In this document: positions 1-8,253 of the stretch, piece by piece
How positions within the stretch are numbered: the stretch's first letter is position 1
Layout of the letters: each line of letters begins with the position of its first letter
Assembly: GCA_902459845.2 (NCBI GenBank)
Contig: CABPSV020000610.1
Location: 1 to 12,266 of the forward strand
DNA from: Hepatocystis sp. ex Piliocolobus tephrosceles
Taxonomy: Eukaryota; Apicomplexa; Aconoidasida; Haemosporida; Plasmodiidae
DNA length: 12,266 bases
Direction of reading: 5' to 3'
Notes under the pieces: generated by a model
Database searches by the model: none
The model's input: the letters and a program-made list of their open reading frames with translations, nothing else
Told to the model about the DNA's origin: nothing
Made by a program: the position numbers and the translations under genes

Positions 1-479
1 CTGTTTTTTACTTAATGTTGTGCTTATGACTTTTTATGATTAAAAAATAAAATGTAATTAAATCAACAAAAAAAAAAAAAAAAAACATATACATGTATAT
101 ATAAAAATTATATAGATGAATTTTTGTTTCTGTACTTGAGCATATTTAAGAGTGTAGCAAAATGAATCTACACATGCACATTATGCTACTAAAAGAAAAA
201 ATAATAAAAAGTTGAAAAACAAAAAAAAATAAAAGAGCATTAAATAAACTATCAAATAATTACATAATATTTTTACATAATCAAACCATTATCGTAACAA
301 CCATAACTAAATAAAAACTGTAAAAAAAAAAAAAATATACGCAAAATAATTAGGGGCGTAAAAAAAAGAAACCCCCCAAAAAAATAGGATTTAAAAAATT
401 ATAAGGTAAATGAAAATTAAAACGTAAAAATAATAGGACAGAGAAAAATAAGACAAAATAATAAAAAAGTAAAAAAGTA

Positions 480-565
480 AAACATAAACGATAAAGCATA
501 AAAAATAAAGCAAAAAAAAAAATAAAGCAAAAAAAAAAAAATAAAGCATAAAAAGTAAGAAGTAA
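480..565. repeat. Degenerate A-rich repeat built on an AATAAAGCA core
   Basis: The core AATAAAGCA or ATAAAGCA occurs four times, separated by A runs of different length, giving a period of roughly 14-22 bp. It looks like slippage of an A-rich unit. It explains the Phe/Leu-only reading frames on the minus strand here. No function is visible. Confidence 0.6.
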
Positions 566-624
566 AAAATACGACATAAAAAGGTATTAGAAATATAAAA
601 CAAAACTATAATGAATATACTTGA

Positions 625-652
625 ACATAGCTAAAAAAAAAAAAAGCTATGT
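625..652. repeat. 8-bp inverted repeat (hairpin) with an all-A loop
   Basis: ACATAGCT at 625-632 and its exact reverse complement AGCTATGT at 645-652 flank a spacer made only of A (633-644). On the minus strand, the transcribed strand of the HAD-like gene, this would be a stem with an all-U loop about 610 bp past the stop codon. A role in 3'-end formation is possible but unproven. The spacer probably grew or shrank by slippage. Confidence 0.6.
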
Positions 653-1166
653 ATATGTATATATATTACAAAAACAAACAAAAAAAAGTAAATTGGAACA
701 CCCACACTAAGCTAATATGTTTATACAATGTTGCATATTAATAGCTTATGTAAATAGCATATGAGCTAATTAGGTAATTTTAAAAATAAGATGCATGAAA
801 AAAAAAAAAAAATTAAAAAAATATGTATATATATATATATATATCGGAAAATAAGCTTAAAACTGGCATCATAATGTTATATATGTATACTCGATGGATA
901 GAAAAACAAAAATATATAATAAAATGTACCAACACAAAGGTACGCACAAAGTATATAGATACAAATATACATTCGGGTTGATTAGCTTCGAATGACACTA
1001 CTATTTTTATTTCGGTGAACAGTTGGGCATCTTTTTTAAAACTAATTATCTTCTTAATCATCTCAGGGCTTCTTTTTTTTTTATTTTTTATTAAATGCAT
1101 AAACACAATGAAACTATGCCGCCACATATAGAACTAACGAGCAAAAATAGATATACATACCAATTT

Positions 1167-1198
1167 TGTTATTTTGCTATTTTGTTATTTTGCTATTT
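1167..1198. repeat. Four tandem 8-bp units in alternating form
   Basis: The sequence reads TGTTATTT, TGCTATTT, TGTTATTT, TGCTATTT without gaps, so it is either 4 x 8 bp or 2 x 16 bp. It begins 66 bp downstream (in transcription direction) of the stop codon of the HAD-like gene, probably inside its 3' UTR. Confidence 0.75.
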
Positions 1199-1263
1199 GT
1201 GCCACCCATAGTTTTTCTTAGCACATTTTTTCTTTTTATCTACACACAACCCAGCTTTTTAAA

Positions 1264-2069
1264 CTAAGCATTTTTTATACAATTAGTTTGATAATGATTT
1301 ATGGGTTTAATCGAATTTATAAAAGCTGTATTTGATATCGTTGTATTATTATTGCTAACATTAGTAATGGTAATATTGCCAACACTAATATCATTATTAT
1401 TAACTCTAGTATGATTTTTATTGATATTTTGATTGTTAGTACTATTAAAGAAATAGTAAAAAAGTTCATGCTCTGCTATCAATTTTTGACAAGTTGGTTC
1501 TGGCATAAATTTTAGAGATTTGAATATACATGATGCATATTTATTTAATTGAGAAATAAAAAAACATGCATTTCTTTCATCATCACCATCCCCTACTGAG
1601 TATATATAACAAACACATGATGAGTTAGATAAATATTGAGATAATGTTTCATTAATTATTTGTTGAAAAATTATTTTCTTCCAATCTTTTGGGTTCATTG
1701 ATAAACTATTTAATCTATCTCTAGCGGATACTATTCTAATGTTATTATGAATAATAAATGACCAAACCAATGGAATAAATTTTCTGGCTGAATTTATCAA
1801 CCAATGTAAACTAGCATTTGTTACTATAACTAAGTCACCTTGTTTTAAACATAAACTTAATGTCTTAATTACGACTTCGCTTAATTTTTTAAATATATAT
1901 TGCATATATGTCGGGATGTTATCGCATAAACTTATTTTCATTTTTAAATTAATCCAGCTAGTTGGTAATATTGTATCATCATAATCAAATACGATTAATT
2001 TTTTATACATAATTTCTTTGTTTTGTGATTTATGTTTTTCTTCATTCATATTAGTATCATTAGTATCAC

Positions 2070-2127
<58 letters not shown>

Positions 2128-2451
2128 ACTATCAGTTTTACTATTGTCCGAATATGCATTATTGTTATTAGTAGTATGAGTAACCGCAGTTGCACTAACA
2201 GTAGTGGTATCAGCAATTGCACTAACAGTAATGGTATCAGCAGTTGCACTAGGAATAGTAGTGTTAGAAGTTACATTAGAAGTAGTATAACTATACATTG
2301 GTAAACTTTCTTCGCTCATGTTTTCTTTACACGAATAAAAACTGGGTGTTTTATTTTGCATTTTGTCCTTTTCACATATGTCTCCATCTTTCAACAGAAA
2401 TTTGCTATTCATAGAATCATTTAACATGTCTAACTGTTTATTCTCATTCAT
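1264..2451 (-). CDS. HAD-like (haloacid dehalogenase superfamily) hydrolase-type protein
   Basis: This 395-residue protein has a conserved core at about 148-332 between low-complexity ends. Visible HAD motifs are: motif I D156-Y-D158-D-T160 (predicted nucleophile D156, acid/base D158); motif II T211 in LVIVTNAS; a motif III lysine, probably K258 in NPKDWKK; and motif IV G287-D288-G-D-D-E292, expected to bind magnesium. From memory of the family, the spacing of VTNA..W...SA..F.P, I.IVSAR, P..WK and the GD..(D/E)R block resembles HAD-like proteins of protists such as stramenopiles and ciliates. A phosphatase activity is inferred and the substrate is unknown. I see no obvious inserted cap domain. 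The N-terminal 147 residues hold a Ser/Thr/Ala repeat (68-91) and an 18-Asn run (110-127), and the last 60 residues are Asn/Thr-rich. There is no signal peptide or membrane segment. The start is the first Met in an AT-rich context. No intron is needed. Confidence 0.92.
2071..2124 (-). repeat. Pure (ATT)18 microsatellite coding 18 Asn
   Basis: Eighteen uninterrupted ATT triplets (AAT on the coding strand) encode Asn 110-127 of the HAD-like protein. The complete lack of AAC codons points to recent expansion by slippage, so the length is likely to vary between isolates. It lies outside the catalytic core. Confidence 0.95.
2179..2250 (-). repeat. 27-bp tandem repeat coding a Ser/Ala/Thr/Val segment
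   Basis: Two full 27-bp copies (2224-2250 and 2197-2223) differ at two positions, and a partial third copy follows to 2179. They encode SATADTITV, SAIADTTTV and SATAVT at residues 68-91 of the HAD-like protein. The segment is rich in Thr and Ser and lies in the predicted disordered N-terminal region. Confidence 0.85.
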
Positions 2452-3049
2452 AATGTTATTTAGTTATTAATTGATTTTTTTTCCCTTTTTATTGCGCTTG
2501 TATTAATGCGTATATATAATTATATACCATATAGTTATATTTATGCATAGAAATATTGTATATGATCAAATAATGTAAAAAAAAAAAAAAAAAATAGTCT
2601 GTTTTAATTACCGCTTTATACTACTGTTGTATGTATTGTTTTTATGTTACTTTTATTTTGTTATATATCACAAACAAACAAATTTGTTTTTTTTTTTTTT
2701 TTTTTTTTTTCTGCAAAAAATTGCTTATTACATGTAAATAAAAACTATAAAAAAAAAAAAAAATAAAAAATTATAACATTAAACTATTTTAAAAATCGAA
2801 TAATATAGCAAATGATAAAAAATATATTAACAAAAAAAAAAGTATGTTAACAAAAGAAAAGAAGTTAGTAAAAAAAAAAAAAAAAAAAATTTAAAAGTAG
2901 ACAAAAAAAAAACTTAAAAAAAAAAAATGGACAACGAAAAAAAAATCTAATTATATGTAAGATATTTTAATGTTTTCCAACATATATATATATTTTTTTT
3001 TTTTTTTTATGTCTTAAAATAAACAAATTCAAAATATGTTTTTTTTAAA

Positions 3050-3051
<2 letters not shown>

Positions 3052-3080
<29 letters not shown>
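3052..3080. repeat. 29-A homopolymer
   Basis: An uninterrupted run of A on the plus strand, one of several long poly(dA:dT) tracts upstream of the HAD-like gene. Such tracts disfavour nucleosomes in general. A role in this promoter is inference. Confidence 0.9.
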
Positions 3081-3082
<2 letters not shown>

Positions 3083-4432
3083 GAAGTAAACTGCAAAAAA
3101 AAATGCGAAGAAACAAGCGAAAAAATAAGGAAAATGGAAAAAATAAATGATGGAAAAAATAAAATAATAAAAAATACCTATACAATTAATGGCTATTTAT
3201 TATTATATTGTCATTAATTATATAGCTATTTTATTTATTATTTGGCTATATATTTTGAAGCTATTTTTCAAGCGTTTATTTATTAGTTAACTTTGTGCTA
3301 GTTGGCTATATGACAAAGCAAAAAAAAAAATTTAATAAAATAAAAAAAAAAAAAAAAAAAAAAAAACAGTGACATGAATTACATAAAATTATTTAAAAAG
3401 TTGAAGGGATGTTAAAAAAGACAGGTCATTTATATAAATTACATTTGTGTAAAATAGAAAAAAAAAAAAAAAAAAAAAAATTAACAAATAAATAAATAAA
3501 TATGTAACTATGAAAATTGACAGAAATGTAATAAAACGTAAGTAGCTGGTCATAAAATATAAGCAAATGAATATGCATGTGTACATTTTTGTTTATACAC
3601 ATAATTATACATATACACATAATTATATATATATAAACATATATATACACATATGTATATTTTATACTTATATATGTTTTATATTTATTAAAAATTTATA
3701 ATTATTTTAATATTTTTATTTATACTCATTTAAATGTTAAATTTTTCATATATTTTTTTGTTTTTATTTATTTCCATTTGTGTATAAATGCATATTAATG
3801 TCCCTTTTTTAAAAATGTCACACGTAAAAAATTTTACTTTGAAATGGCTAACAATTTTTAATAAAAAAAAAAAAAAAAAAAAGCAAAGAAAAGAAAAGAA
3901 AAAAAAAACAAAATTGGCCATTGTTTGAATATAATCTTATAAAGATAAATAGTAATTATCCTCTTTTCTTATTTTTATTATTATTCATTTATTTACAAAC
4001 ATCTTAGATTAAAGTCACAAAAGTTGGGAAACAACAAAAAAAAAAAAAAAAAAAAAAAGTAACAACTAGCTATTTTTTACGTAAATGTATATAATATACT
4101 CTTTTTTTTTTTTTTTTTCTTTTTTTCTTATCATTCCATGCATATATGAAAATATACACATACACACTTTATAAAGAATAAATAAAAAAAAAATAAACGT
4201 GATTTTTATTTTACACGTTTTAACACATCATATGTGACATTTGCTTTTGTTTTTTATACATTAAATAAGTTATGAAAAGAAAAAAATGCATTAATGTTTA
4301 TAAAAAAATATATATGTTAATAAAACCAAATATAAAAATAAGCATCATAAAATTATATACGTTTTTATGCGTTATAAGAAGTGGTAGTTTTGCATGTTCA
4401 ATTATATTGTACATAAATGTATATACACAGAT

Positions 4433-4470
4433 GTGTACACTTTTCATATGCATTATTTTTGCATATGAAA
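4433..4470. repeat. GTGTACAC palindrome followed by an 11-bp perfect inverted repeat
   Basis: GTGTACAC at 4433-4440 is its own reverse complement. One base later, TTTCATATGCA (4442-4452) is repeated exactly in inverted form as TGCATATGAAA (4460-4470) around a 7-base spacer. Each arm contains CATATG and ATGCA. The arrangement could form a hairpin or serve as a paired protein-binding site. It sits 2 kb from either start codon, so its target gene is unclear. Confidence 0.7.
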
Positions 4471-4826
4471 TTTTGGAAAAATGCTTTACCAATTTTTTTA
4501 AAAAAATAAATGGATATAATAAAAAATTAAAAGCAAAAATACAGTTTTTTTAACAATAGTAAAATGGTTATATTTTTATTTTTTCTTTCGCTTTATCCCT
4601 TTATTTTTATACTTATGATTTTGTTCAAAATGGTTTTACTATGTCAATTATCATCAAACGGGGTAATGCACAAACAGTAGCATTATGTATATCGATACAA
4701 TGTAAAACCTTTTTTGTACACAACAAATGGTAAAAAAAAAAATGTATTTACGTTGAAAAACTATAAAGTTTATGTCATATCAAAAAACTGTTAAGTTTGT
4801 TGTAAAACATGTGTATTGAAATTTTT

Positions 4827-4894
4827 TCTGCCTCATGTGTTTATCTTCCTCATGTATTTATCTGTCTCATGTATTTATCTGCCTCCTGTATTTA
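4827..4894. repeat. 17-bp minisatellite, four tandem copies
   Basis: Four 17-bp units follow one another without gaps (4827-4843, 4844-4860, 4861-4877, 4878-4894), matching TCTGCCTCATGTATTTA with one to three substitutions each. The unit is clearly richer in C and G than the surrounding DNA. A frame translating it on the plus strand (from 4835) is mostly hydrophobic, with no domain, and is treated as spurious. Confidence 0.9.
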
Positions 4895-5639
4895 AATTAT
4901 ATTGTTTATTGTTTAAGCAATACACACGCCATATATACATATGTATGTATGTGTTTAGTTTATTTTTTTTATTATAATACATATGCATATGTGTTCAAAA
5001 TTTTACACGTAACGGTAATTTAAAATGTGGTTACGTATTCAATTTACAACAGCACTTTTTTTTACTTTTTTTCCTTCCTATGTGGGTTATGAAAAATATA
5101 AAAGTAAAAACAGTGACAATTGTAAAAATTGCACAAGTAGTTCCACAATTTAATAGCTGAATCATATAAGCAGTTTAATAAATGAGTGCTGATAATTTTT
5201 ACTTTTTATTTTGTAAAATTTCACCAATACTATATAATATATATGCCCTTTTGTACTTACCCCAGACATAAACATATTCACATATATATTTACAAGCACA
5301 ACATATAAAAATAATGGTGAACTGCAACTTTATAAAAAAAGGTTAAAAAAAAAAATTGCTAGTTATATTTTCTTTTTTATTTAATATAATTTTTACCTTT
5401 TATTATTTTTTTTTTTTTATCAATTGAATAGAAAGGTTAAATATATTTTAAGTGCCATTATTTTTTTGTCATTTAGTGTGTATATATATATTTTTTTTTA
5501 ATTGGTTTTGTGTTGTATTATGCTTTGTGTATTTTTCCTTCTTTTTTTTTTTATACGAAAAAAAAATAAACAAATTAATAAACGAGTAATAAATAAATGA
5601 GTAATTTTACATATGGAAAACAATTTTATATGTCAAAAG

Positions 5640-5641
<2 letters not shown>

Positions 5642-5676
<35 letters not shown>
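5642..5676. repeat. 35-A homopolymer
   Basis: An uninterrupted run of A on the plus strand inside the divergent interval, 1.03 kb upstream of the 6709 start codon. It is an exception to the T-rich trend on that side. Confidence 0.9.
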
Positions 5677-5680
<4 letters not shown>

Positions 5681-5739
5681 AATAGTTTTACCACATTGTG
5701 TTTGTATTAATAAAACGTTAACTGTACCTCCCACACCAT

Positions 5740-5819
5740 TTAATAATTAATCTTACATATTTATTCAATGAAATTATACTTAATGAGTAATCGTACATAT
5801 TTATTTAAGAAAGTTTTAT
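5740..5819. repeat. 40-bp imperfect direct repeat, two adjacent copies
   Basis: The 40 bases at 5740-5779 and 5780-5819 align without gaps at about three quarters of positions. The best-kept part is TAATC(T/G)TACATATTTATT. A related sequence, GAGTAATTTTACATAT, occurs near 5598-5613. They lie 0.9-1.0 kb upstream of the 6709 gene. They may be an old duplication, and no function is visible. Confidence 0.55.
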
Positions 5820-5994
5820 AAAAATACTAACTTTATAAATTAAATAAATTATTTAAAAAATAAAAAAAATAATAATAATAATAAAAATGTGTTTTTTTTT
5901 TTTTTTTTTCAACTTAAAGCATATATAAAATGTAAACGTTTTTAGTCATCAATATAAATAGAAATAATGTGCTTAGGCACTTTTCCTCGTGTTA

Positions 5995-6008
5995 TTTCTT
6001 TCTTTCTT

Positions 6009-6039
<31 letters not shown>
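5995..6039 (+). repeat. 45-nt pure pyrimidine tract
   Basis: An unbroken C/T stretch, mostly T with a few C, on the coding strand of the 6709 gene about 0.7 kb upstream. Sense-strand T tracts are common in Plasmodium upstream regions. It could also act as a polypyrimidine tract in a 5' UTR intron, but no intron is demonstrated. Confidence 0.6.
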
Positions 6040-6186
6040 GGCCAGTTAATAATAATTTATGAGGTAAAATATATTACAAATAGTAATAAATGAATCAAAT
6101 ACCAATAAATGCATCAAATGGCCATAAATGAATGTGTGAATGAACATATCCAAAAAAAAATAAAATAAATGAGGGATCTTTAAAAG

Positions 6187-6188
<2 letters not shown>

Positions 6189-6220
<32 letters not shown>
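6189..6220. repeat. (AT)16 microsatellite
   Basis: A simple AT dinucleotide run about 490 bp upstream of the 6709 start codon. It is probably length-variable. Confidence 0.9.
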
Positions 6221-6223
<3 letters not shown>

Positions 6224-6476
6224 CAACTGTAATAGGAATCATACGTCCTCATTGTTTAAGATATCATAAAAGGAAAATAAATTTTTTTTTTTAATTTTGT
6301 TGTACAAATGTTTTCGGATATAAAAAAATTAATAGAACTTAGATAAACTTAAATAAATTAGATGATGTAAGTTCTTGTTATGTGTTGATCATCACATGCA
6401 TTTTTGATGGCAGCAAGACATGGATAGACAATGTATTGTATGCTGAAAAAAAAAAGAATATTTCTTTTTGTATATA

Positions 6477-6512
6477 TACATGTATGCATGTGTGCATGTA
6501 TGTACATTCGTT
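6477..6512 (+). promoter_or_regulatory. Candidate cis-element cluster (TGCATG, GTAC cores)
   Basis: Within about 35 bases, some 200-230 bp upstream of the 6709 start codon, lie an ACATGT, two TGCATG cores six bases apart and a TGTACA. Plasmodium ApiAP2 transcription factors are known to bind short motifs containing TGCATG-like and GTAC-like cores, so this is a reasonable candidate site. Such short words also arise by chance in (TG/CA)-rich DNA. No factor can be assigned. Confidence 0.25.
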
Positions 6513-6708
6513 TCCTGTTTTATTTTATCAAATAATACACCAAACCAATACATATTCGTATATATATATGTATATACATGACTGCGTACAAAAATGTGTT
6601 TACACAAAAGTAACTCTTTAAAAGTGGGTTATTAAACATATAAAAATAAACACTTTTATTTATCTTATTTTATATTTTTTATTTTATTTTTTTTTTATCA
6701 TAACCCAT

Positions 6709-7749
6709 ATGAACATGTTGAACTATTATATCCTTTTTACGATGTTAATAAATATACTAACAAAAATAACAATGGTAGTTAAGTGCGTAAAGATGACAAA
6801 TGCACACAAAAAAATGTTCGACAATATAGGTAAAAATTATAATAGTAAAATAATAAATATACCTTATCGAAAAGGTGGCAACAAAATTATTAAAAAAAAA
6901 AGTTCTATTAGATATCCATATTTTTATATACAACAAAGAAATATAAATTATTTAAAAAATAAAAATTGTACTTATTCTAAATATTATAGTAATGAACCCG
7001 TTTATAATATTTCTAATCCTATTTTAAATTATGACGTATTAGATTTAATTAAAATTTATGGTCGATTAGCAGAACATAGTGAATATGAATCTGTCAATAT
7101 AATTATACATAAATTAAACTTGAAAGGTGAGAAAGATAAAGGGGAAATAAGAGTTAAAACAAATGAAACGGAAAAAATAAAAAATAATATTAATATTTTA
7201 TATACAAAGATTTTATCTTTTTTTAATCGTCCTAATAATACTACTCATGTTAGTAATACTAATCATAACAATGACATGTTAAATAAAACACACTGGTTTA
7301 ATCATTTTTTAAAATATGGAAAAATGAATTATGAAGATTTTAAAAAAGCTTTATTAGTTTTAAAATTTAAATGGCCTAAAGATGCTATGTTCCCATCATA
7401 TAATTTATTTTTATTTGACAAAGGACTAAGTAAAAATATGGACTCTCCTTTAATGAGAAAAAAAATAGAACATTTTATACAACATGACAGTATAAATGAT
7501 AATTTATTGAAAGTATGTTTTTATTGTTTTTCATCAGGAAAAGATTACTTAACTGCTAATGATATTTTAAATACTTTTATACTATGGAATAAACATTATA
7601 AGTATCAAAAAAAACAAACACACAATAAAAAAAACTCTTTTTCTTTTTTTGAAAAAAAAAAAAATAATGAACAACATTCAATAGATTGGTTTACTTTTAA
7701 AAAAAACATAGACGCTTGTACCATTCAGACGTACGAGCAGAAAAAGTAG
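6709..7749 (+). CDS. Conserved-type protein of unknown function, organelle-type leader, degenerate EF-hand-like segments
   Basis: This is a 346-residue protein I do not recognise by name. Residues 1-25 are hydrophobic. Residues 26-95 are rich in Lys, Arg, Asn and Tyr with few acidic residues, a pattern fitting a signal plus transit peptide (apicoplast). If translation starts at Met22, Met29 or Met36, it would instead fit a mitochondrial presequence. The body (about 105-300) alternates helices and turns. KYGKMNYEDFKKAL (202-215), FSSGKDYLTANDIL (274-287) and SIDWFTFKKNI (324-334) resemble the loop end and exiting helix of EF-hands. The acidic calcium ligands are mostly missing, so calcium binding is doubtful. 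The tail is Lys-rich. Codon use is A/T-ending throughout. The first Met was chosen because it gives the longest frame; Met36 has the most A-rich context. Divergent from the HAD-like gene and convergent with the kelch gene. That it is a gene is near certain; the domain and targeting are inference. Confidence 0.88.
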   Translation: MNMLNYYILFTMLINILTKITMVVKCVKMTNAHKKMFDNIGKNYNSKIINIPYRKGGNKIIKKKSSIRYPYFYIQQRNINYLKNKNCTYSKYYSNEPVYNISNPILNYDVLDLIKIYGRLAEHSEYESVNIIIHKLNLKGEKDKGEIRVKTNETEKIKNNINILYTKILSFFNRPNNTTHVSNTNHNNDMLNKTHWFNHFLKYGKMNYEDFKKALLVLKFKWPKDAMFPSYNLFLFDKGLSKNMDSPLMRKKIEHFIQHDSINDNLLKVCFYCFSSGKDYLTANDILNTFILWNKHYKYQKKQTHNKKNSFSFFEKKKNNEQHSIDWFTFKKNIDACTIQTYEQKK

Positions 7750-8174
7750 TTAGTTTGATAGCCATTTTGTGTTAACTTTTTCGGTCCAAACTGGTAATAT
7801 CATTATGTTTTTGCTTTTACTATTTATTTATTTATTTTTTTTTTTTTTATTTTTTTTTGTCTTTATTTTTTGACTATAATGTTATGTAATATACGAACAT
7901 ATATATAAATGTACGCATGTAGTACATATTTTTTTTTACTTATTTTATATGTCTTAATACAAATATCAAAGTTTCCAGAACATAGCAGTGACACACAATT
8001 AAAAATTAAATTTAACATATTTGCATTTTTTTTTTATAATAAAAAAAAAATAAAATAAAATAAAAACGAAGATTATTTAAAAAAGTAAAAATAAAAGTCA
8101 TAAAATAATTTGTTTTAAGAAAACAATAAATTTGAAATTAATTATATACATATGTACATATGATGATAAAAGGA

Positions 8175-8175
<1 letters not shown>

Positions 8176-8232
<57 letters not shown>
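8176..8232. repeat. 57-A homopolymer
   Basis: Fifty-seven uninterrupted A on the plus strand, the longest homopolymer in the window, 427 bp past the stop codon of the 6709 gene. The exact length may be affected by sequencing or assembly error. It directly precedes the 8-bp tandem array. Confidence 0.9.
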
Positions 8233-8234
<2 letters not shown>

Positions 8235-8253
8235 AAATAATTTAAAATATTAA

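Larger units (their letters stand above)
1..1263. other. 3' flank of the HAD-like gene, no confident gene
   Basis: This stretch lies downstream of the minus-strand HAD-like gene. It is A-rich on the plus strand, with many runs of 10-19 A. Reading frames at roughly 350-600 are translations of A-rich DNA (Phe/Tyr/Leu/Ile only) and are not credible genes. The few structured elements are listed separately: an A-rich degenerate repeat near 480-565, a hairpin at 625-652 and an 8-bp tandem repeat at 1167-1198. A short, more balanced stretch at about 971-1061 on the minus strand could be an exon, but I cannot connect it to a gene, so it is given only as a finding. Confidence 0.6.
2452..6708. promoter_or_regulatory. 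Shared upstream region of two divergent genes (4.26 kb)
   Basis: The HAD-like gene reads leftward and the 6709 gene reads rightward, so this interval must contain both 5' UTRs and both promoters. It carries many poly(dA:dT) tracts: plus-strand A runs dominate from about 2570 to 4060, and plus-strand T runs are more frequent from about 4100 to 6290, although a 35-A run sits at 5642-5676. The somewhat less AT-rich part at about 4250-5330 contains the inverted repeat and minisatellite listed separately. The longest open frame, 4272-4553 on the plus strand (93 codons), has no recognisable domain, so I do not call it. No tRNA or snRNA is visible. The GC left in it makes a centromere unlikely. Confidence 0.7.

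Noticed and set aside
350..603. Two minus-strand frames of 70-75 codons
   Set aside because: They consist almost only of Phe, Leu, Tyr and Ile, the translation of an A-rich repeat, and overlap each other.
2571..3500. Possible centromere because of extreme A/T content and homopolymers
   Set aside because: Plasmodium centromeres are about 2 kb of nearly pure A/T with tandem repeats. Sample lines here still hold more than 10% G+C and no long repeat array.
4272..4553. 93-codon plus-strand frame in the divergent interval
   Set aside because: It has Lys/Ile/Tyr-rich noise composition, no domain, overlaps an open frame on the other strand and contains the inverted repeat. No convincing coding signal.
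4835..5023. 62-codon plus-strand frame
   Set aside because: Its first part is just the translated 17-bp minisatellite and the rest is hydrophobic AT-rich translation.
6403..6444. Possible C/D box snoRNA (TTGATGG ... CTGA)
   Set aside because: The C box matches only 5 of 7 positions, there is no clear D'/C' pair, and the T/A flanks are expected in this AT-rich DNA.
6382..6621. 79-codon plus-strand frame just upstream of the 6709 gene (possible uORF)
   Set aside because: Composition is Tyr/Met/Cys/His-rich from TG/CA and TA repeats, and an equally long frame exists on the other strand. It could be a uORF if transcription starts upstream, but nothing supports a protein.
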